Source of the DNA: Homalodisca vitripennis
Taxonomy: Eukaryota > Arthropoda > Insecta > Hemiptera > Cicadellidae
NCBI RefSeq assembly: GCF_021130785.1
Contig: NW_025777488.1
Span: 62,001-126,000 of the forward strand
DNA: 64,000 nt
Direction of reading: 5' to 3'
Below are positions 25,101 to 38,130 of this stretch, in pieces. Numbering within the stretch: position 1 is the first letter of the stretch; each line of letters opens with the position of its first letter. The notes beneath the pieces are model-generated. The model saw only the letters and a list, made by a program, of their open reading frames with translations, was not told the DNA's origin and did no database searches. The position numbers were made by a program, and so were the translations under genes.

Positions 25101-27055
25101 AATGACATATACTTCCCAATATCAATTGATTTCACCTTTTGCACTAAATAACTAAAATAAGTATCCAATAAATCATTAAACTAATGAAAGATAATTTGAT
25201 TTAAAAAACGTAAAATACTTGATCTGTACGCTAACTAGGACACTTTATTCGAATTTTATTCTAAACGTATAAAAACAATTTTCATAAAATGGTAAAATCT
25301 TTCAAAATCACAAGCACTGTATTAGTAATATATTTATAAATTATGTAATTAAAAAATGAACATGTCTCTTCTTGATACCTGTAAACGTAAGGCATGAGAC
25401 GTAGTTTAATTTGTTAATAAAACCACGTTAAAATTTGGAACATAAGGATAGTTTAGATACCATTGTACTTAGAAATAATTTAGTACAAAAATAATTTTAG
25501 AAATGCTCCAGCCCAGTACTTTACTACATTGATGGGGCGGCATATGCTTTTGCACTCAATACAGCAGTAGTGTTTATGCTTCCACATTACTGATGACATG
25601 TATTATTTTTTCACCATTAATTCCACTAGTATCAAGATGTAAAAGTTTTAAAATCATATAATATTGACTAGTGAATTAATCAAAATTGTGGTACGGGGAT
25701 TCTGCTCATTCCCTTATAAAATATTTAACACTTTTATTCAAGATAATTTGTTTACGTTCTGTAATGCACTTATATTTAGTGTCGGATATGCAATTATTTA
25801 TAGAAGATTCAGTTATGCCAATAAGTAAAAGTCCATTTAATGAAACACGTAATGCGCTACATAACATTAGTGTTGTTACTCTTGGTAGGAATTGAAATGT
25901 CATTACTGAAATCGTGTCATTACCCATCCCGCCTGTGCATACACTCCTGATATAAATATACCGAAGACTTGAAAATAGTCCATACGTTTATCCTGGTTTT
26001 ATAAAGATCTATTCATTTTGTAATCCACAGTTAAATGGGCAGCCCGACTGTCTGTGTGGTTACTCATTCGTTCAGTTCGTACATTCTATCGGGTGCCTCA
26101 ATACTTGGTAATATTTGCTTATTAATATTACATGCAACAAAATTTATGAGTGAGCAAATTTTGTTTTATGGATGAGGGATACATTTTCTAAAGTTTTACT
26201 AAACACAGAAATCAATTTAATTATTAAAAATAAACAATACTGAAAAAATGGTAAGCACTTTTAAGGGTTGTTTGATTATCTGTACCAAATACTTTACTTC
26301 ATCCTATACGAGAACTATTCTAATTCTACGAGAATTATTATCTTTACCTTTTTGAGACCCAAATTTACTGGCAGCCATCTTCGCATTAGTCATGCAAGAG
26401 CAGTGTTAAACTTAAACAATTTTTACAAACTCTGTATCTTAACTTGTAGAATTTGTGAGAGTATGTCCTATTTTTAAGACGTGGTTAAGACCAATCAATC
26501 GCTTTTTAGTTTGTCCGATATTATTATTTGTTACTTAGAATATAATTTCATATTTTCTACATCATTGTTTAAATAATTAATTTAAAGCGCTTAAAATCTG
26601 AAAAGAAAAATATTTAAACCGTGAGAACTCGTATTGTTATGACCAAAAGATAGGACATACACTTATTATTGTGTTTATGGAATAAAACTCTATATAGGCT
26701 ATTTGCACTACATATGACTTCTTATCTTGGCATCTGTACTCTTGTACACAGAATTCACTACAGCAAACAGCGTTAATTGTGAAACAAGTGGGGACACCTG
26801 TTAATTGTAATCTTTCAATTTGGATAAAACATTATTAGAAAAAAAATTAAAAAGTTATTTACTGTTAGATTATTATCTAAACGGTTGTCAGTTAAAACTA
26901 GCCTTGTGAATATAATTTTTAAAATCTTGATGAATATTTGCAGTCTTGTAGTATTTTCCTCGTCGTTAGATAAAAATGTCATGGAATTTTTATGTAACGT
27001 TATACATTATAAGTTGTACATTAGAGTTGTATCAATATGTGCTACAACAACAAAA
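19186..27055. other. AT-rich non-coding DNA
   Basis: Almost 8 kb without a recognisable element. A 107-codon frame at 20486-20809 (plus) is the longest; it is Ser/Thr/Lys-rich with no identifiable domain. A GC-richer patch at 24060-24240 contains repeated ttggct motifs. Nothing else is supported. Confidence 0.5.
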
Positions 27056-27300
27056 CTTCAGTAGTGTATCTTTAGAGTTAAAATACGTAAATCTTAAACA
27101 GCTGTTCGTGATTAGTTGGGTGTTATAAAGTATTTTATCCAAAAGTGGATTTATTTTTCACACAGCTGACTGACGTCGAACAGTAACGAGCTGACGCCAA
27201 TACATAATACACTCGCATATTTGATTCAGACAGCCGTTTGATATATTGGCCACAGTTCGGTAACTTTTTCCAATTCCCCGTCAGTGGAATCTACCGCTGA
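27056..27300. repeat. Dispersed duplication, copy 1
   Basis: It shares with copy 2 a core reading cacagctgactgacgtcgaa then cagtaacgagctgacgccaa, a later ttggccacagtt motif, and weaker similarity upstream (gagttaaaatacgta versus gagttaacatacgta). The core contains the CRE-like octamer tgacgtcg. A short AUG frame (27316-27483) starts just past the copy but is not shared with copy 2. Confidence 0.7.
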
Positions 27301-27639
27301 ACTGGAGGTGTTGCGATGAAGCACAATATTTTTATTCTTTTTGCATGCATAACAATACACCATTCCTTACGTGAGACTGGCAAAAAATATATAAGAATTT
27401 TGTTCTTGTTGTCTCGGTCTTGGCGTGCGAGATTTTCTCGACAGCAAGATGGTCAGCTACAAAGTGCAAAAGAAAAAATATAATACTTGTGCCAAGTTAT
27501 ATTAATCCACCAATAATGTAGTTCCAATAACATCGGATGTCACTTATATTAACCAGTAAGGAGTAACAGGTTTGTGAAAATATGTTTTATATAAAATACA
27601 ACTAAATAACGGTACACGGTGAGCGTACATGCTGCCCCG

Positions 27640-28020
27640 CGGTAGTTTGTGACAGCATTTAGTTCGGGGGTGCACCCCGGCTTTATTCGCTTAATTAACC
27701 TCTAGAACGAAGAGGGTGAAAGAGTGGATGACATAACTAGGCCACCAGTCTGTGAGGGTGAATCCCGGCTCGCAATTATTCTCCGCACTTTCAAGACTGC
27801 TAGAGGGCGATGGTCTCCTCTCGTGGCAGCTCCACCCTGGGCTCACCAGTAACCAGATCGCCTAAAGTGTCACTCATAAACATTTCAGCAAGCCTAGTAG
27901 GATGATTTTACAAGATCTTCTGGTGCTAGCGTACCACGTAACACTGTGAAGAGTCTTACCATCGCTAGTCTCCCTCCGGCTGCTCCCACCATCTCTTAGT
28001 AGTCTACGGTCAAATATTGA
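27640..28020. other. GC-rich segment of unknown origin
   Basis: The segment is markedly richer in G+C than its flanks, with motifs such as ctgccccgcggtag, gtgcaccccggc and tggcagctccaccctgggc. On the minus strand a 32-codon frame (28000-27902) has a Gly/Ala/Leu-rich coding look, reading GAAGGRLAMVRLFTVLRGTL. It is preceded in frame by a stop, and an aataaa follows about 200 bp downstream on that strand. It may be the 3' end of a retroelement or a SINE-like unit; no family could be named. Confidence 0.35.
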
Positions 28021-28767
28021 TTACGCAGACAAGTACATTTGTATATCATACGTCAAGTATCTAACATTGGAAAACATGCCACATAAAACTTTCATTTGTA
28101 CATACATTTTGACACTCACTTTACTGAATTGATTGCCAATGTTTTTCCACCTCAATTAGAGTAAAAGTTTTCTGATAATGGGGTATACGCTATAAACTCA
28201 TTTACGTTATGAAATGCGTTAAAGATTGAACAGCGTTTCAAACGAGTTTTAAGGGCTTAAGCATAGAATAATTTTTAAATTTCATTTGGAAAGCTGATTA
28301 TAAGATGGACCCCTGCCTGTAGGAGTAAACGTTTATGTACTACCGTTCTGTGTCTCTCAGTTCGGTAGTTTCCTCTGCCTCTTGTTTCACACTAGTGAAA
28401 ATCCCGCCCGTTGGTCTAGGTAAATTCAAACATACATAATGACGTTGTTGCTCTCTTAATTGTCATTTTGCAATGACGTGTTTGAAGTTTCAACGTTCTC
28501 AAAAACTGGTCAATACCACATGCGCTCCACAGCTCTGGTCTGTAGGGGATATATCAAGCCATTGTAAGCCATAAACATAACCTGAATAAGGAAGGTTTTT
28601 CCTAGATACTTCAAGACAAGAATATCCACAGTCTTAACATAATCAATGCGTCTTTAGATCGGAAACGACGGATTCTTTTGCAGTTCTCTTGTTCGTGTTA
28701 CAAAATGTCATAATATTGTTTATGTTGAACAGTTATTTTAATGAATACGTATTCTAACAAAGTAACT

Positions 28768-29000
28768 CAAGTAGACTATCTTCAGAGTTAACATACGTAT
28801 ATTTTTAAACTTATGGTCCTTGTGATCCATAGAATGTAATAAGGTTTTGTATTCAAAAGATGATTTATTTTGCACACAGCTGACTGACGTCGAACAGTAA
28901 CGAGCTGACGCCAATACATACCAAACAGGGATATGTATTTTATTCGACAGCCGCGTGATGTATTGGCCACAGTTTGGTAAGTTTTTCCGCTTCCCCACTT
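28768..29000. repeat. Dispersed duplication, copy 2
   Basis: Direct-orientation copy of 27056-27300, offset about 1.7 kb. The central ~45 bp (cacagctgactgacgtcgaa and on) is identical, while the rest is diverged with indels. The flanking DNA between the copies includes the GC-rich segment at 27640-28020, so this could be two copies of one short element or the remains of a larger duplication. Frames on the minus strand here are not supported as genes. Confidence 0.7.
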
Positions 29001-30086
29001 GTAAACGACGGTCATGATAAATCATATTTTTTTAGTTATTTTGAATACTAGACTATACACCGTGTCACAAATTACAATTAACACATAGTTATACTAGAAT
29101 AATAATAATACATAAATATAATATTGCAATATTAAACTAGTGCCATTAATATATGATTCATAAAATGTATTATTGTATCATATTAAATATTTAAATTATT
29201 ATTGATCGTAATGAACTGTAAAATCACGCGCGCACCTGAAAGACTCACAAAAACGTCTTCCAATGCTTCCGCCTAGTATTCTGATATTTTCTGATATAAG
29301 CAGATTTGCTGTTCATACTTCCACACATATCACCTTAAAATTTATATATTTGATTGTTTCCAATCGTTCTCTCCGGCGATCAGCTCTTCAGTTACATTAG
29401 ATGCCGTGGCTTCACTTGATCACTGGAATTTAGGTTGCTGACCTCGTGGCTATAAAGGGAGCTTTTGTCACATTTGCTGGTCCAGATCCAGTCTGCAGGA
29501 TTACTCGTATGCCATTCCCAAGCAGTGGGCATAGTAAAAATGGCTCATCATTTACACAGTCGTAGATTGCAGTATCGATCTGGCCGTAACATTTGTACAA
29601 AGTTTCTTAGGAATCCTAATAGCACTCTCTCCGCATATTTGTTTGCGATGGGCTGAAATAACTTAGTTGCTTTCCTTACCAGACATGGACATTTAAAGAG
29701 TCTTTTGATAAAAATCTACTGAAAGAAACTACTGGAAACTCTGGAGGATGTCAAACCAACTGGACTAGTAACCACATTTCAACAGTTACAATTATGTGGC
29801 AAAACATAAGGTATTGTATGGCAATACGTTGGCAAAACCAATCGAGGGTGAAGGCATCAGTGGCATACGATGAGTATTATCTGACAGGAATAGTTCAAAA
29901 AGTTGTGAGGTACTAAAAAGTACAGTGTAATTATTTTTATTATTTTGGGTCGACCATTAAAGCTTTATTGTGGGATTATTTTTCCCGTCAACAATGAGTA
30001 ACGGAATCCAGATAAAACAAGTTCACCTCAGCTGTCGTGCCAGAACATGTTCGACGCTTGAAGGGTTGCGGTATGAACGATCACTT
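29001..30086. other. AT-rich non-coding DNA
   Basis: No gene supported. Short frames (for example 29465-29656, plus) lack domains. The right end grades into the GC-richer promoter-like patch at 30087. Confidence 0.45.
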
Positions 30087-30160
30087 GCGCATGCGCTCCA
30101 ACGAAAACTCGTCAGATGGTCCGACCAGCAGAGGAGCGAGAGGTCAGTATATATATTCCG
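30087..30160 (+). promoter_or_regulatory. Promoter-like patch: NRF1-type palindrome and TATA box
   Basis: The perfect palindrome gcgcatgcgc at 30087-30096 matches the consensus bound by NRF1 / Ewg proteins. About 50 bp further on is a TATA-like tatatata (30149-30156) in GC-richer DNA. No coding sequence was identified downstream; instead a 77-bp minisatellite begins about 210 bp later. It could be a host promoter, or the U3/R region of a solo LTR. No TG...CA boundaries or target-site duplication could be fixed. Confidence 0.35.
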
Positions 30161-30370
30161 ATCATTACCGTTAGACCTACGGTGCGCTGAGAACTTAACC
30201 TCACTTCTTCCGAATTGCTCGTGAGATACGTACATAGCGAATACTTATTGCAATTGGTAATTTATTACTTTAATTACTATACTTATCATAATTAACCTTT
30301 CGTTCATATTCTGCACCGTTTTTATATGTTGAGCCAAACGAAATTTACTTATAACGTAATATTCTTGTTA

Positions 30371-30730
30371 TTCTTTTACTTTACTTACTATCTTACATCA
30401 ACTATGTTCGTGCAATACGGACCTAACTCTAAATTGCGTACTAGTGGTTTTTTACTTTACTTACTATCGTACTTAATCTATGTTCGTGCAAAACTAACCT
30501 AATCTTTAAATTGGGTATTAGTAGTTCTTTACTTTACTTACTATCTTACTTAATCTATGTTCGTGCAATATGGACCTAACCTCTAAATTGCGTACTAGTG
30601 GTTACTTCCTATTTACTATCTTACTTAATCTGTGCAATACGGACCTAACCTTTAATTGGTATTATTTGTTCTTGACTTTATTTACTATCTAACTTAACCT
30701 ATGTTCGTGTAATACGGATCTAACAAATAG
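30371..30730. repeat. Minisatellite, about five ~77-bp imperfect copies
   Basis: Copies begin near 30371, 30448, 30525, 30602 and 30669. The shared units are actttacttactatctt, then atgttcgtgcaata, then cggacctaacc and aaattgcgtacta. Copy 4 has lost the atgttcg segment. Weaker similarity continues to about 30860. The array is non-coding. Confidence 0.85.
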
Positions 30731-32188
30731 ATTATTGCTCTGGGTATATTATTACTTCTCTTACACTCTTACTTTACCTTTTTTCATACGATACTGACCA
30801 AACATTATATATTATTCTTAGTGTTAATATTACTTTTGTTCATACTATTTTACATAACATAAAGTGTGTTGCGGTTGAGGTAGCTTTGATTTAGACAGAG
30901 ATTTAGGTAGTTACGCTTTTGTGTAAAGACTTTTTCGTTAATTGATGATAGTAAATATCTTATTTCAAATTCTCCATTTTTTTAAGTTCAGTTGTGTAAT
31001 GATGATTTACTAAATGCTTGAACTTTAAGACCACCTCATGTGATAGCAATATATCTGTACCCAACTGACATACATAATCCCTAGAATAAAATTTAGACCC
31101 CTGGATCGAATCCCTGCTTGATTGGGCTCATCTATGGTATGCAATACGTGTCATTCTTAACAGTAACTGGTTGTGTTCAGAAAAGACACGTCACAAAGTT
31201 TTATGTCAACTGTTGTTGAGTTTTAAGACTAGAGAATACTTCATTGATCTTAATCCATAATTCCTTTTAAACACTATTATAGTTCACTTCAAATATTGGT
31301 TCAGACCTCTCATTTTGGTATCCAACTATTCTACTTAAATTTTCATAAAGACTTTATATTGTTTAAAAATGTAACATTCCCCTCCGCCACCGACGTGATA
31401 TTACTATGCTCCTCTATTTACGAGACTTTCAACAGTTTAACACTAAATGAAACCTTAAGACTTCTAGCAATCATTACAATGTATGATTAAACAACTAACG
31501 GGAGGTAAAATGTTTAATAATATGTTGTGTGAAAAGGAAATGCACGCGTTAATGATATGTTTTGCTCTAGTACGTTGAACATTAGAAAGTTTACCAGTGA
31601 TATTCCTCTTATTTCTTGCTACACACTGCATACTTTTCTTAATGTCTTTCTAAAATATTAAAAAAACTGATATTTTAAATGTTAATTATTCAAATAATCA
31701 CATTTTCTAAGATCTAAGATATTAATACTTACCTAGTTCTTATTACAGAATATTATTATTTAACACAGAAAAAACATCTATATTTGTAACACTCTTGCCT
31801 GTACTTTGGAATTATACCGACCACACCCAGACATGAATGAATTATTTGACATTTTGCTTCTACTGATTACTAGATTAGCGTAGAACAATATTTCGTTAAT
31901 ATAAAACAGGAATTGTTTTATCGCAAACCCCTCCCCATCCTCAGACAGAGTTCAAAGTAAAGCGATCTAGTAGATGACGTGATTGCAGAGTCTCGCCGCC
32001 CGTTCAGCTGGTGCGTCGCTTTGTTGTACTTCCGTGTTTTACCCCTACATTTCTCCAAATACAAAAATTCAACAAAAACAAACAATACCAAACAAAAACT
32101 AAACTCTTTATTGAAAAAAAACACATAAAACTTTTTTTTTATTCTTGATCACACTCCGCCACCCAAAATGCGAGTGCCTCCGGCCATT
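30731..32188. other. AT-rich non-coding DNA
   Basis: No supported gene. There is a weak tRNA B-box-like string near 31100 (ggatcgaatcc) without a convincing A box. A GC-richer patch at 31920-32050 leads into A-rich DNA and the GC hairpin at 32189. Confidence 0.45.
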
Positions 32189-32230
32189 AGCGCGGGCTTC
32201 GGCACCGAAGGTGCTGCCGAAGCCCGCGCT
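32189..32230. repeat. Perfect 16-bp GC-rich hairpin
   Basis: Arms agcgcgggcttcggca (32189-32204) and its exact complement (32215-32230) are separated by a 10-nt loop. Such a GC-rich perfect stem stands out in ~30% GC surroundings. It lies inside a 65-codon frame (32168-32365) with no recognisable domain. It may be the terminal or subterminal structure of a transposon, for example of Helitron type, but no CTRR end was found next to it. Confidence 0.7.
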
Positions 32231-35200
32231 GATGTCAACGAAAGAAAAACATTCCTCGAGATAGTTCCTGTCAGTAAAATATCAAATTCTAGAGAGGCTG
32301 ATCAGAAATATAAGGTGAATTGTAATGGAAAGGCAATTATTTACCGTGCAAAAAAAAAAACTTAAATAATCATGTGATGCCGCGCGGCCTGCCGTAATCG
32401 GGATTCTCGAGAAAGATAAGATAACAGCGACAACAATACCGATCACAATACCTGGAAATGCTTGTCGATTGATGGAATGTTAGTTCTGTCACTCAAATAC
32501 ATCGTTTTGTAACGTTTTAAGTTTATTGAAAAAAGTTTAAGCGTTTGGGGCATATAACGGAATCTGATCCCATTAACAATTGATAAAATCGTTGTAAGTT
32601 TGTAATTTTGTAACTAAAGAGTTGTTTTTTCATTCTATCATGTTTGTTTCTTCTACAAATTTATATTTTTGTGTTCTTCATACTGGTGCGGTCGGTACCA
32701 AAGTACCCTCTTGCCTCTCAAATAAATTTATTTTAATTTATTCTTGATTTTTAATTTTCTTTTACAACAATTAATAAAAATAAATTCTCTATTTAAAATA
32801 TAAAATGCATAGAACTTATTGTGTAATAAACACTAAGTTTAGTATATAGTTTACATCTAAAGGTGCACAAACGAATTTAAAGTTCAGAAGAAGATAAAAA
32901 ATTGAAAATTGTGTTACTTTGCTTATAAAGTAAAAACATTTTAACTTCAACTAGGTCTATTACTAAGAAGCATAAAAACTGTTGAAAACAAAAAAAAAAC
33001 TAAATTTATATTAAAGAAGTTAATCACGTGTACTAACGCATATTACTCATATATGACAACGTGTGTAATAATTGTATGATAATAAAAATTCACCTTATTT
33101 AATATTATTTAAGGACGTATTAACAAAGTATTTCAGCTTTGTATATTACTAAAAAACGTCACATACATATAGTTTACGATACGTCATTGTGTAATAGCCT
33201 AAACGTCCGAAGAGCTTTAAGAGATTTTCACATTCTGAATATACTGAAAACGAGAACCGTCTTTTGTGCTGCAGAGTGTATTGTACTGAAATGAGCTTCT
33301 CAGGAAGGTAAACTTAAAAATTCAAACGGAAACATCTCTATCATCTAGTCTAACACATCGTTACCTCTTTTAAATGTATATGAATTATGGAATACTCACG
33401 TATTAAATACCACTTTATGAATATTAATATATCAGTAATAATATTTATATACTATTGTTAGAATTATGAGTGGTGAATTTAAAAAAACCTTTTTTTTAAT
33501 TTTTTTTATTTTTTAGACATTTTTTTCGGTACTAAACTACTGTGGTAGGGTTCGTAAACACTCATCCAATTGAATACTTAAAGTTTAAAATGGTTAATGT
33601 ATTTTTTCTCGTTGCCTCCGTTTTTCATCTTGTCCATTCTAATGATCAGTATTATGAAAATCAACAAATGAAAATTAAAAACTTTATGAACGAAACCAGG
33701 ATATAGTAGGAATATAATTGCTGGAATTTTAAACATTATTATTGATAAATACATATTTCCGACAACGTAGAATTAATTGATACTTTTTTTAAATTATTGC
33801 TTAATTATTACCATTTTACCTACATATTCATAGGACATATGGCATTATTATGAAAGAGGATATTAGACCAAAGGCAGTTCGGTGTGAACAAAGGAGACAG
33901 TGGAAATATCAATTAATTAAGTAATAGAATTTTCTACACATAACGTTGCTATGATGGGCAGGGTGGATTTAAAGTGGATAATGAGTTTAGATCTAGGTTT
34001 TAAATTCTTCGTCACTTACTTTTTTCAATGTTAACAGACGAATATGAATCCAGGTTACAGGATTAAAATTTGTAACAGCGTCATACGCTATATTTAGTGG
34101 GAGGTGAACTACAGCTAAACACTTAATTAGGTACTTAATATATACAGTTAATTAGGCTTACCTAAACTAATAAACTAATGAAACTGTAAAGCTAATAAGT
34201 TTAGGAGTTTAAGAGACGGAATTCTCTTAACTTATTAAAATCTATCATTATTAGACTACTTAGCATATTACTACTACTAAAAATAAAAAATATAATAAAA
34301 AACAAATATAGTTCCGAGACAAGAAACGTTTTTTTGTTTCATGTGCTTCAGAACACTAAACATACTGCTTTTTTAAATATTACATCTCTTATAAGCAAAA
34401 TTTATTGGGCTTGAGTTACATAGAACAAGATAAATTGAATAAAAGGTCTAGTAACACAGATGAAATGTATGTATATTTTGGCTTCACAATTAATCCGTGT
34501 TTGTATTTAAACTACGATTTCCATAGTTTAATTAAACCATCAAACGCGTAAATAGTTATGTTACAAATTGATGAGATTCAGATAAATTATAAATTTTGAT
34601 ATATTTACCTAACGTGTATTCACGTCTATTTACGTTTATACATTTTTTCGGTAATACATTGTTAACTTATATACATTTTCAAGTAATTATCAAGTAATTG
34701 ATAAATATTTATTCATTGTTGAACTTATTATCTTACTTAAGCTTTTTATTTCTGAAAACAAAATGTATTGAAATATAAAATTTATATTATAGCAGAAGTC
34801 ATTTCAAGTGATATTAATTAAATGTTATTGTGACCTAAATTCATGTCGCCGTTTGTATTTCCAGAGGAAAAACTTTATCTGGTCAGTAACAAGAATTCGT
34901 TATGTGGCAGTTTGTATGCACACTGAAGAGATCTTGGAAACTATAAGAGACACACCAAAGATTAAATGTGCTAATTTATGCGTAATAACAGGACCGACAA
35001 GTTAATAGGGTCAAATTGATTGATGGTTGCGTCAAAGTCAAATTTTTTTTTCACAACTTTAAAACTATCACTGCTTTCACTATCAATATCTATATTAAAT
35101 AATTCTTCATTCAATCTGCATGAAATTATAGTTTTTAAATATCATAATGAAAATGCGTTCAAGGTGAGCCAGCAGAAGGTGTGAGGTTTAAGTAAATTGT

Positions 35201-38064
35201 TTAACCCTAAGACCCATTTGTTGCTTATTTAAAAGAGAGTTGATTTTTTACTGACTTCAAATATCATCCATGTTATACTTTCCTCGTATTTTTCATAGGA
35301 TAATTAATCAAATCTGGTTTCTGTAAAGGTATGTGAAGGAATTTGTAATTAATTCTAATATTCCAATAAGTATTTGGTAAACCTAACTGATAATTTCACT
35401 GCATACAGTATTAGTATCAGTTATTTCGTAAAATATAGAAATTTTCATTCAAGGTCAGTCTACAACTGTCTGTTTTTGACCGTTTCTAATTGATTATCAA
35501 AATACCATGCTACTTCCAAATTTTATAATATTAAACCTAAAAACAAACCGTTAAAAATAATTAAGCAATCTAATTTAATTTGGACATTGCTTCATTTACT
35601 CTAACTAAAACTTCCTGACGTTCCTTAGACACCACATTGTTTACTTATATTTCAGTATAAATAACATCGTTTATACACGCTTGGTGTATACACAGAGTTT
35701 AAATTGTTTTAGGATACGTCTGATGCAAATGCGTAATTTAACACGCATATTTTTATATTTATATTACGATATTTTGCTTTTATACATTTATAAAATATGA
35801 CAAAACTTGTAACTATGACAATATTTTGTTTTTTATAAATTTATAAAATATGACAAAACTTCAAACTAATGAGCTATTGGGTTGAAACCAACGAACTGGT
35901 TGAAACGAATAAGTCACATAATATCAGTAACAATAATTTATAGATCGACCTTGTAAGATATTTTCTGTATTTCTCTAAACAGCTGATTCTAACATTATAT
36001 GTAGTCAGGTTTACAAACTATATGATAGCAGAATAAAAATTCCTACCACAGAACCATATAAAATGGGTTTTTATGAATTATTTGATAAAAATTATTAGGT
36101 AAAAACAGTTATTACATTTTTAAAATAAGAAAAAATATAATTTATTTTGGTTAAATTAAAAATGGGTCATTGAGTTTAAAAAAAATTAACAATCCCTACG
36201 CCTCCTGCGTGCTGGTATTGAAATATTTTTCACTATTACAATAATACACTAAAAGAAACTACTTACACATTTCGTGACAAAAATATTTTAACAATGGTAC
36301 CTATTAAGACTAATAAGAGAGCTGTGACAGTTTGAAAATATTGAAAAACGGTTTCTGAGCTCAGTGAGTGAATGAAACAACCAATAATCAACTTGAATAC
36401 ATTAGTATAATTGACTTGTTACTACTCATAGTTTTAACTATTAACCTAATGTGAGACATTCATATAAAAGTTTATTCATTTTTTTGTTTAGGTACAAACA
36501 TTTCGTATGGAACACCAATGAAGAACTGTTATAAGGTAAATATTGATTTTCTGTGGGTTATTATTTACAACCGTGGCATTAATTAATATAAGTGAACTAA
36601 ACATTACATTTGAGAATACGTCTGCTCACACTAACCAACTGCTGACAACTGTTATGTGTTGTGTCAGTAATTCCAAGTAGACGATTGTAAGCCTTCATTG
36701 ATTAATTATTTTTTAGCGATTGTTTTTACTTTTATTATTTCAGTACATAAACAGGAGAAAACATAAATGTTTCTATATTACGTAATATGTCTAGTAGTAC
36801 GATAATATTTGCGAAATTTTCCCTACGTAACACAATTTTGAAAAACTCCACTCGATGAATATCAGAAGACGGTAGTTCGTATGTTTTTTACTGCTATACA
36901 TACTAATAATAAGAGTATGCTGCTGTTGTTTATGATATGTAGGCATATTTAGAAATTTGTTGCATGTTTTTGGTTAAGTTCGTTTGGAACTTGTTATTCC
37001 TAAATCAAACTAATCATTTACATAAAATTTCAATTTTAAGTGTTTTGTATATCATTTAAATAGTGCAATCAGAATGTGGCAAATAAATAAGAAATTTTTG
37101 AATATGTGGACATCTTATTCGGGAAAAGAATGATTAGCAGCCTGCTGTAGTCAAACGACTTTGTGTTTTAACTCATAAGATCAATTTAAAACTTTGTAGA
37201 AATGATAACTGTGGAACAGATCATTTTAAATACATTCGTATTAATCAAACAGCCTGTTTTCGGAATGTTTATGATTTCATAATATTAAAGCGATGCATAT
37301 GTAAAAATAATAAAAGCTGAATGAGCATTTATTAATTATAAATTAAATTGAGACATCCCATATAATGAATATTAATACGATTAAAAATTAATTCAGGTGT
37401 TTGGGACTTAATATGATTAAAGTCTCTACCATTACAGTCAGCTAATCAACTAATTATACAAGCAGTATTTAGGATACTGCCATGAATACGTTCTCTAGAT
37501 ACGTTATATTTTACTTTTCCGATCGATTTTATTTGTCATATCCAGTTTTGACATACATTTTTCATTCATAGTTTATGAACAGTTGAATGGAACCCGAATT
37601 TAATAGACTGAGAAATTTATGTCATCAACTGTTCATTGAATGGTTGCTTGGTTAAAAGTTCATCGGCAGAGTCGATTGGATCAACATTAACGTCTAGTTA
37701 ACTCCCTGCCTCATCACTGTGATTGGTTAGTACAATGTAAACATATTTTTTGTGAGCTTTACCCGTACCGATACATTCACACACTACATTCTATAGAATT
37801 GCAACCGCTCTTAATACAACAAAAGGAATAAATAAAGTTAATTCATTGCACTTAGTCAGTAATTTTTTTTTAATTTTAAAACTGTCCTTCCACTTCATTT
37901 TTTGTTTCATTTTACGCTACGAAGAAAACTTCGTCAGTCAAAATCATGTGATTGTAGCAGTTTGTTTAAAAATAAAATGTTTTTGACGTGACAACGTCTT
38001 AAATTAGGTTGCGGCTCGGAGTCACTCATAGTGTAACGCCCGGTAACGTTACGATGCCCGTCCA
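32231..38064. other. AT-rich non-coding DNA
   Basis: Nearly 6 kb with nothing coding that can be supported. A small tandem duplication at 35769-35864 repeats a ~40-bp unit twice, with the shared motif ttataaaatatgacaaaact. Confidence 0.5.
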
Positions 38065-38130
38065 GTGGGTCCGCCGCACGGGATAAAGCAGATAACTGTG
38101 GGTCCGCCGCACGGGATAAAGCAGATAACT
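38065..38130. repeat. Exact 33-bp tandem duplication
   Basis: The unit gtgggtccgccgcacgggat plus aaagcagataact occurs twice back to back at 38065-38097 and 38098-38130 with no difference. The DNA is GC-rich in an AT-rich setting, 300 bp outside the hAT element. Confidence 0.9.

Noticed and set aside
27316..27483. 55-codon AUG frame starting with a hydrophobic, signal-peptide-like stretch (MKHNIFILFACITIHH), with a possible splice donor at cttac|gtgag
   Set aside because: Too short, not shared by the duplicated copy at 28.8 kb, and no second exon could be recognised.
30023..30235. Overlapping frames on both strands at 30.0-30.2 kb
   Set aside because: Neither has a domain; the open frames follow from the GC-richer promoter-like patch.
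31080..31130. tRNA B-box-like string ggatcgaatcc
   Set aside because: No convincing A box or cloverleaf at tRNA spacing.
32168..32365. 65-codon frame containing the GC hairpin
   Set aside because: The openness comes from the palindrome; the residues show no recognisable domain.
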